Source: Candidatus Lambdaproteobacteria bacterium RIFOXYD2_FULL_56_26
GTDB lineage: Bacteria > SAR324 > XYD2-FULL-50-16
Length of the DNA stretch: 64,000 bases
NCBI GenBank assembly: GCA_001783715.1
Contig: MFNF01000048.1
Coordinates: 19,906 to 83,905 of the forward strand
Direction: 5' to 3'
Positions 58,751 through 64,000 of the stretch are shown in pieces. A model generated the notes under the pieces. That model saw nothing but the letters and a program-made list of their open reading frames with translations, searched no databases and was not told the origin of the DNA. The position numbers were made by a program, and so were the translations under genes. Every line of letters begins with the position of its first letter. The first letter of the stretch is position 1.

Positions 58751-60594
58751 GGTTTACTCTTTTGGATGGCCACCATCATCAAGGTGATCGCTGCCGGGGT
58801 GATGCCGCTGATCTTGGAGGCTTGGCCCAAGGTCTGGGGCCGGGCTTGGCCCAACTTTTGTTGGACCTCCCGTGAAAGTCCGGGGACGGTTTGGTAGTCA
58901 AAGTCGGGGGGGATTTGGATTGCTTCAACCTTCAGGTAGCTTTTGACCTGCACCTCTTGCCGCTTGAGGTACCCTTCGTATTTGATCTCCGTTTCCACGT
59001 GGAAACGCACCTCATCGTCAAAGGGCTTCAGCTCCCCCAAGGAGCCCTCTTGGACCAAAGGATCCAGGTCGGCAAAGTGGGCTTCTGGGTGTCGCAGGAA
59101 CTGAGCGACCTTGGTTTTTTCGGGCAGGTTCCAACTGGGGCCGTCTTTGGGGACACTCAATTCTTGGGTCAACCCCATCAACCTTTGGATGGAAGCCTGC
59201 CGGGCCTCAAAGAGGCTCCATTGTCCATCGTCCAGTAGGCCCAAACTCCGGCCCAAGGGGCTGAGCCGCAGGTCGGCGTTGTCTTCTCGCAGGCTGAGCC
59301 GGTATTCCGCCCGGCTGGTGAACATCCGGTAGGGCTCTTCAGTCCCTTTGCTGACCAAGTCGTCGATCAAAACCCCAATGTAGGCTTGGTTGCGCAGCAG
59401 AACCACCGGTTCCTGGTCCAGGGCCAAGCGGGCCGCATTGATCCCGGCCAAAAGCCCTTGGGCGGCCGCTTCTTCGTAGCCGGAGGTGCCGTTGATCTGT
59501 CCGGCGCAAAAAAATCCGGCCAAGTCTTTGTGTTCCAAACTGTTTTTCAGTTGGGTCGGGTGCAGGTAGTCGTACTCGATGGCGTAGCCGGGCCGGACGA
59601 TCTTGGCCTCTTCCAGGCCCAGGATGCTTTGGATGAATTCCACCTGGACCTCCAAGGGCAAACTGGTGGACATGCCGTTGGGGTAGATCTCGAAGCTTTG
59701 CAGGCTGGTGGGCTCCAGAAACACCTGATGCCTCGCCTTGTCGGGGAACTTTTTGTACTTGTCTTCGATGGAAGGGCAGTAACGAGGGCCGGTGCCGGTG
59801 ATGGCCCCCGAATACATGGCCGAAAGGTGCAGGTTTTTTTCGATCACCTCTTGGGTTTTTGGGGTGGTGTAGGTGATGTGGCAGGGCACCTGGGGGAGCG
59901 GGACCTGGGTGTTCCAAAAGCTGAAGGGCCGGATCGGGTCGTCTCCCGGTTGGGTTTCCAGGCCCGAAAAGTTGATGGTCCGGCGGTCCAGCCTGGGAGT
60001 GGTGCCGGTTTTGAGGCGGCCCACCCTGAGGCCCAAGGCCCGCAACTGTTCTCCTAAGAAATTGGAGGGAAACTCCCAGGCCCGGCCCGCCGGGTACTGG
60101 CGGTTGCCGATGTGGATCAAGCCGTTTAAAAAAGTTCCGGCGGTCAAAACCACCGCCTTGGCGGTGAGCTTTTCTCCCAGGCGGGTTTCCACCCCGACCA
60201 CCCGGCTCCCTTCCAGCACCAAGGCGCAAACCTCCGCCTGCCGGAGTTCCAAACCGGGCTGGGATTCCAAAATCCCTCGCATCAAGGCTTTGTAAGCAAT
60301 CATGTCCGACTGGCAGCGGGTCGCTTGGACCGCCGCCCCTTTGGAGGCATTCAACCGGCGGAACTGGATCGCCGTTTGGTCCGCCACCTGCCCCATCGCT
60401 CCACCCAGGGCATCAATTTCCTTGACCAAGTGCCCTTTGGCTAGGCCGCCAATGGCCGGATTGCAGCTCATCGCCGCCACGTTGTCTTGGGTCTGGGTCA
60501 AAAGCAGGGACTTGGCTCCGATCTTTGCCGCCGCCAGTGCCGCTTCCGCCCCGGCATGTCCGGCTCCGACGATGATTACATCCCAATTTGGCAT
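58747..60594 (-). CDS. mnmG: tRNA uridine-34 carboxymethylaminomethyl modification enzyme MnmG (GidA)
   Basis: MnmG works with MnmE to make cmnm5U at the wobble position. The 615-residue FAD protein has GAGHAG at 10-15, CNPAIGGLAKGHLVKEIDALGG, GTFLNGLIHIG, RLKTGTTPRLD, FCAGQINGTSGYEEAAAQGLLAGINAA and FTSRAEYRLSLREDNADLRL, all canonical. The ATG at 60594 gives the conserved MPNWDVIIVG start; an ATG 18 codons upstream adds a weak extension. A parS-like palindrome lies within codons for the FHVET segment. Confidence 0.96.
   Translation of the reverse strand: MPNWDVIIVGAGHAGAEAALAAAKIGAKSLLLTQTQDNVAAMSCNPAIGGLAKGHLVKEIDALGGAMGQVADQTAIQFRRLNASKGAAVQATRCQSDMIAYKALMRGILESQPGLELRQAEVCALVLEGSRVVGVETRLGEKLTAKAVVLTAGTFLNGLIHIGNRQYPAGRAWEFPSNFLGEQLRALGLRVGRLKTGTTPRLDRRTINFSGLETQPGDDPIRPFSFWNTQVPLPQVPCHITYTTPKTQEVIEKNLHLSAMYSGAITGTGPRYCPSIEDKYKKFPDKARHQVFLEPTSLQSFEIYPNGMSTSLPLEVQVEFIQSILGLEEAKIVRPGYAIEYDYLHPTQLKNSLEHKDLAGFFCAGQINGTSGYEEAAAQGLLAGINAARLALDQEPVVLLRNQAYIGVLIDDLVSKGTEEPYRMFTSRAEYRLSLREDNADLRLSPLGRSLGLLDDGQWSLFEARQASIQRLMGLTQELSVPKDGPSWNLPEKTKVAQFLRHPEAHFADLDPLVQEGSLGELKPFDDEVRFHVETEIKYEGYLKRQEVQVKSYLKVEAIQIPPDFDYQTVPGLSREVQQKLGQARPQTLGQASKISGITPAAITLMMVAIQKSKP
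58990..59007. promoter_or_regulatory. parS-like 18-base perfect palindrome inside mnmG
   Basis: CGTTTCCACGTGGAAACG is its own reverse complement. Its core matches the ParB site consensus GTTnCACGTGnAAC at all but the outermost base of each half. It lies in coding sequence about 38 kb from parAB. Confidence 0.45.
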
Positions 60595-60801
60595 TGAGGT
60601 TGGTACTTGAGCTAGAGGTTTGCCCTGGTTTGTTGGTCCTGAGGGCATATTTTAAGCATCTCGTTTTTATAGAAGACAGGCCCAAGTTTGGGAATCGGGG
60701 GGTAAATTACCTGAAACGCCGGTTGGGGCCATCCAAAAGGATGCGAGTGGGGTTAAACTACCCGGCCCGCCTGAATTGGTCAAATGATGCAGGAGGCAAA
60801 G

Positions 60802-61026
60802 ATGAACACCTTAGGGTATCTGTCCTTTTTTGACGGTTTGGCTGAAAAAAGCCAAGGGAGTTTTGTGATGGAACGGGTGGCCAGCGGGCTGGCGGCGGTC
60901 AACGAGGCGGGGGATTTGGTCGCCTACCGTTGCCAGCTGGTTTTTAGGCAAGGCTGCCTGGAGTCCTTAGGCCAATCCCGCAAGGATGCGCTGGTGAACC
61001 TGTACAAACAGTGCCGCCGTCTGTAA
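60802..61026 (+). CDS. Small protein of unknown function (74 residues)
   Basis: No family was recognised. A strong GCAGGAGG site seven bases before the ATG at 60802 supports translation. The sequence reads as two parts. The first is a start with LGYLSFFDGLAEKSQGSF. The second looks like a strand-strand-helix module: LAAVNEAGDLVAYRCQLV, then FRQGCLESLG and SRKDALVNLYKQC. It has no signal peptide or membrane helix, and three cysteines. It is divergent from mnmG, with 207 bases between them that hold no other gene. Confidence 0.6.
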   Translation: MNTLGYLSFFDGLAEKSQGSFVMERVASGLAAVNEAGDLVAYRCQLVFRQGCLESLGQSRKDALVNLYKQCRRL

Positions 61027-61175
61027 GCCCTCGCTGTCCGTTTTGGGTCCTTTTGCCTTGCCCTTGAGGCACCCCCCTTTTTCATCGACAAACCCTCCTC
61101 TTGCCGATAAACTCCAACGTTCCCTATTCTGGGGTTTGAACGGCAAACCACAACCAATTCCCCTTCGGCAATACC

Positions 61176-62183
61176 ATGACTGGTAAGAAACTCGGGAAAC
61201 CCGTCTTTTTTAAAGCCTTAAGCGAACCTGCAGCCTATGGGGATGCCCAAGCTACGGTCAAGTTCCATGAATCCGAAGGCTTTTGGATCTTCAAGACCGG
61301 CCCTTTTGTTTATAAGGTGATCAAGCCTGAGGCGAGCGTGACCAGCAAGGTTTTGGTCGAGGCCCATGCCAGTGAACTGGCGGCCAACTCCAACCGGATG
61401 ACTCCGAGTCTGGAGGCTACGGTCCTGGGTTTGGTGGAGGAATTGGGCAGTTGGGTCCTACGTTCGGGCCTCGCTCCGGGGGCTGCGCCCTATTATGTGA
61501 TCAAAGAGCGGCAATTGGCGGACCGGGGGTTTTTGGACCAGATGCTGGAAAAGGGAAAACTCAAGGAAAAACATCTGGCGGAAGTGGCCGCCGCCTTGTG
61601 GCGTTTCCACGAAACTGCCGGACTGCCGGGCAACAAGGACCTTCCGGGGGCAGAGATCCTGCTGGAACGGCTCAAGGACCGGTTTTATCAGGCCAAAAAA
61701 TTCTTGGGCAAGACCATCACCAAGACCATGATCGACCTGAGCACTCGGCCCCTGGAAAAATACCTGGAAGACCACAAAAAACTCCTGGGCCAACGGACCC
61801 GCAAGGGGTTTGTGGGCCATTACCACGGTGCCTTGGAGCTCAGAAAAATCCATTGGACCACCGAAGGGGTCGCCTTTTTGGGCCGCAGCGGGGACCCGAT
61901 GAAAGAACGTTACGGGGACCGGACCAGCGACCTGGCCGACCTGATCGTGGACCTGGAAAACCTGGGCCAGGAAGGGCTGGGCAAAGCCTTTTTGGATGCC
62001 TACCTCGGCTTGAGCAAGGACCAGGAAGCCCTGACCCTGTTGCCTCTTTACAAGGCTCTTAAAGTCCTCAAACAGGGGCTCAAACATTCGATTGCCATGG
62101 ACCACGCCGCCGACCCGGAGCTGGAGCGAGCCAAGGCAAAACACTACTTCGAGCGTACGGTCTCCATTGTGAGCGGGCTCTAA
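61176..62183 (+). CDS. COG2187-like aminoglycoside-phosphotransferase-fold protein, probable pseudokinase
   Basis: The 335-residue protein follows the layout of COG2187 kinase-like proteins. It has an N-lobe with FVYKVIKPEA (Lys47 or Lys50 as nucleotide-lobe lysine), YYVIKERQLADRGFLDQML, and ALWRFHETAG. The catalytic-loop region GFVGHYHGALELRKI follows, then GDRTSDLADLIVDLENLG. In the family the loop reads HGDLHxxN. Here both the catalytic aspartate and the following asparagine are replaced (HGALELRK), and the next metal-binding FD segment reads FLG. That suggests loss of phosphotransfer. The assignment rests on pattern reading and is moderately sure. It ends 14 bases before ctpA, so co-expression is likely. 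Confidence 0.7.
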   Translation: MTGKKLGKPVFFKALSEPAAYGDAQATVKFHESEGFWIFKTGPFVYKVIKPEASVTSKVLVEAHASELAANSNRMTPSLEATVLGLVEELGSWVLRSGLAPGAAPYYVIKERQLADRGFLDQMLEKGKLKEKHLAEVAAALWRFHETAGLPGNKDLPGAEILLERLKDRFYQAKKFLGKTITKTMIDLSTRPLEKYLEDHKKLLGQRTRKGFVGHYHGALELRKIHWTTEGVAFLGRSGDPMKERYGDRTSDLADLIVDLENLGQEGLGKAFLDAYLGLSKDQEALTLLPLYKALKVLKQGLKHSIAMDHAADPELERAKAKHYFERTVSIVSGL

Positions 62184-62197
62184 CCTTTGTTACTCCC

Positions 62198-64000
62198 ATG
62201 AAAAAAACGGCTCTGGTTTTTCTGGCCCTCTGCTTGGGCTTTCCTGTGTTGGCCGAGCGGTTTGTCCCTCGGTCGGACTTGATTCCCAAGGTTTTGGAGG
62301 TGGTTCACCAAGGATATGTGGACCAAAACCGAGTCCAGCCGATGAAGATGTTGGAAGGGGCGCTGGAGCACTTGAGCTCCCTGGTGGCCCCGGTGATGAC
62401 CCAGGTCACCACCAAGGGCGGCTTGGTCAGCATCGAAATCAAGGTGGACCAACACAGCAAGACCATCGAAACCCAGGCCCCCAAGACGGTCAAGGACCTG
62501 AACAAAATCCTCCAGGAGGTTTCCTACTTTGTGAAACTGAACCTGGAAAAGGGAGCCAAGCCCGAAGAGGTGGACTACGCTTTGATCAACGGGTTTCTGC
62601 GCCGCCTGGATCCGCACACCATGCTCCTAGTCCCCGAAGTTTATTCGGACTTTTCGACCAGCACCACCGGGAACTTTGGCGGGGTGGGCATGATGATCGG
62701 GCTGCGCAAGGGCGACCTGACGGTGATCGCTCCGATCGACGGGACCCCGGCCTCCCGTGCCGGGCTGCGGGCCAAAGACCGGATCGTGCAGATCGACGAC
62801 GAGTCCACCATCAACATGCCCCTGACCGATGCGGTGGACAAGCTTAGAGGGGAGATCGGCACCCAGGTGGTCATCTACATTGAGCGGGATGGCCTCTCGG
62901 CCCCCAAAAAAGTGGTTCTGACCCGAGACCTGATCAAGATCACCTCCGTGGAATCTCATGTATTTGAGGAAAACGGCAAACGGGTGGGCTACATCCAGCT
63001 GAAAACCTTCCAGAAAAACACCATCGAAGAATTGAACGAAGCGCTGGACGAAATGGACTACGACCTCAAGTCCTTCCGAGGCGTGATCCTGGACCTGCGG
63101 AACAATCCGGGCGGCCTTTTGGCCCAGGCGATTCAGGTCAGCGACCGGTTCCTCAACAAAGGGGTGATCGTTTCCACCGCCGGGCTGGATGCCGCTTCGA
63201 TCCAAACCTACAAGGCCCATTGGTTTAGCGACATGACCGAAACCCCGTTGATCGTCCTGATCAACTCCGGTTCCGCCTCCGCTTCGGAGATCGTGGCGGC
63301 GGCGCTCAAAAAGAACCAACGGGCCGTGGTGATGGGGACCCAATCCTTCGGCAAGGGCTCGGTCCAGCAGGTGATCCCTCTCCCCGACGGTTCGGCTTTG
63401 AAGATCACTACCCAAAAATACCTGACCCCAGGGAATCTTTCCATCCAATCGGTAGGGGTCAGTCCCCACATCGAAGTGGACCCCTATTATGTCTCCGAAG
63501 ACTTTGTCCGGGTGACCCCCCAAGCGGCGGACGGCAACGAGGACAGTCTGGAGGAGAACTTCAAGGAATGGGGTGACAAGGACCAAGCGGAAGCGCCGGA
63601 GCAGCGGGCTTATTACCTCTACCAGGAAGAGCTGAAAAAGCTCGGAACCGAGGAAGAGGAAGAACCGGCCGAAACCAAGGAAGCCAAGCTGGAACAGCTG
63701 AAAAAGGACTTTTTGGTCCAAAGCAGCCTGCAAATCCTCCTGAAAAACGAGAAAAACGACTTTGCCGGTTTGCTCAAGGAGGGCCACCGGTACATGACCC
63801 AAGAGGAAAAGGAGCAGGAAAAAAAGCTGACCGCCAAGTTTGGGGAATTCAAGACCGACTGGTCGGTTGTGGAAACCAAGGGAGCCCCCAAGCTGGAGGC
63901 GCTGTCTTGGGTGGAGCTCAAAAAAGGTGAAGCCTGGGAAAAGTGGGCCGGGCCTGTGCCCGCCAAGTCTCAGGTCAGGCTTTACCTTTCGGTCAAAAAC
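62198..64000 (+). CDS. ctpA: C-terminal processing protease (S41 family), 5' part
   Basis: The frame is open for 601 codons and leaves the window without a stop. It starts with a signal peptide (cleavage after residue 19), so it is periplasmic. A PDZ domain lies around residues 165-250 (GGVGMMIG, GTPASRAGLRAKDRIVQID). The S41 catalytic core has LRNNPGGLL, NSGSASASE with Ser361, and Lys386 in FGKGS. The 25-residue Ser-Lys spacing equals that of B. subtilis CtpB as I recall. Beyond the core is an acidic, coiled-coil-like stretch (EEEEEPAETKEAK) and a further domain not found in the shortest CtpA proteins. Confidence 0.92.
   Translation, partial: MKKTALVFLALCLGFPVLAERFVPRSDLIPKVLEVVHQGYVDQNRVQPMKMLEGALEHLSSLVAPVMTQVTTKGGLVSIEIKVDQHSKTIETQAPKTVKDLNKILQEVSYFVKLNLEKGAKPEEVDYALINGFLRRLDPHTMLLVPEVYSDFSTSTTGNFGGVGMMIGLRKGDLTVIAPIDGTPASRAGLRAKDRIVQIDDESTINMPLTDAVDKLRGEIGTQVVIYIERDGLSAPKKVVLTRDLIKITSVESHVFEENGKRVGYIQLKTFQKNTIEELNEALDEMDYDLKSFRGVILDLRNNPGGLLAQAIQVSDRFLNKGVIVSTAGLDAASIQTYKAHWFSDMTETPLIVLINSGSASASEIVAAALKKNQRAVVMGTQSFGKGSVQQVIPLPDGSALKITTQKYLTPGNLSIQSVGVSPHIEVDPYYVSEDFVRVTPQAADGNEDSLEENFKEWGDKDQAEAPEQRAYYLYQEELKKLGTEEEEEPAETKEAKLEQLKKDFLVQSSLQILLKNEKNDFAGLLKEGHRYMTQEEKEQEKKLTAKFGEFKTDWSVVETKGAPKLEALSWVELKKGEAWEKWAGPVPAKSQVRLYLSVKN

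Overview
The window comes from a Gram-negative (diderm) bacterium with a GC-rich, gene-dense chromosome. Diderm signs are bamA, lolC/lolD, lipobox lipoproteins, an O-antigen-ligase-like protein and several predicted outer-membrane barrels. A full isc operon with hscAB, the futalosine menaquinone enzymes MqnB and MqnC, and a parA-parB-bactofilin row suggest a deltaproteobacterial-grade lineage, perhaps SAR324/Lambdaproteobacteria. That placement is an inference of low confidence. No insertion sequence, integrase, prophage gene or CRISPR array was recognised. Many genes overlap by 1-30 bases, and several appear to start with TTG.

Layout. 1-2125 (mostly minus): folC (cut by the window edge), gpsA, a tRNA-Leu(CAA) with its own promoter, and a HIT protein. 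2204-7620 (plus): an operon dapD, DUF374 acyltransferase, PfkB sugar/adenosine kinase, lysA, murB, gatC, mixing diaminopimelate, peptidoglycan and lipid functions. 7685-15108 (minus): an MFS transporter, then the ancestral replication block gyrB-recF-dnaN-dnaA. 15215-16816 (plus): tsaE and a secreted FecR-domain protein. 16813-29208: priA (minus), the RNase P RNA (plus), then minus bactofilin, parB, parA, a TPR lipoprotein, gyrA, an O-antigen-ligase-like protein and secA. 29393-34279 (minus): iscR-iscS-iscU-iscA-hscB-hscA behind an apparent Rrf2-type operator, divergent from ispH.

34408-45690 (plus): ispH, an unknown lipoprotein coupled to a PorV/FadL-like outer-membrane protein, ahcY, yqhA, lolC-lolD-bamA and two small predicted outer-membrane proteins. 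This is an envelope-biogenesis block. 45770-54194 (minus): folE, rlmN, aroQ, rlmB, cysS, queF, queC, a FAH-family hydrolase, a NYN-domain protein and a four-TM pentapeptide-repeat protein. FolE, QueC and QueF together point to queuosine synthesis. 54415-57618 (plus): tsaB, rimI, ddl, mqnB and a small ferredoxin. 57689-60594 (minus): mqnC and mnmG, with a parS-like palindrome inside mnmG. 60802-64000 (plus): a 74-residue orphan, a COG2187-like protein that looks like a pseudokinase, and the start of a CtpA-type protease that runs off the window.

Functional links: AhcY and the PfkB-family kinase could together recycle S-adenosylhomocysteine to AMP. TsaB and TsaE are two parts of the t6A tRNA-modification machinery. 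DapD, LysA, MurB and Ddl feed peptidoglycan synthesis. LolCD and BamA serve the lipoproteins and barrels encoded beside them. The least explained material is the lipoprotein/PorV-like pair, the two small barrel candidates, the membrane pentapeptide protein, the pseudokinase next to ctpA, and several strong inverted repeats in control regions.
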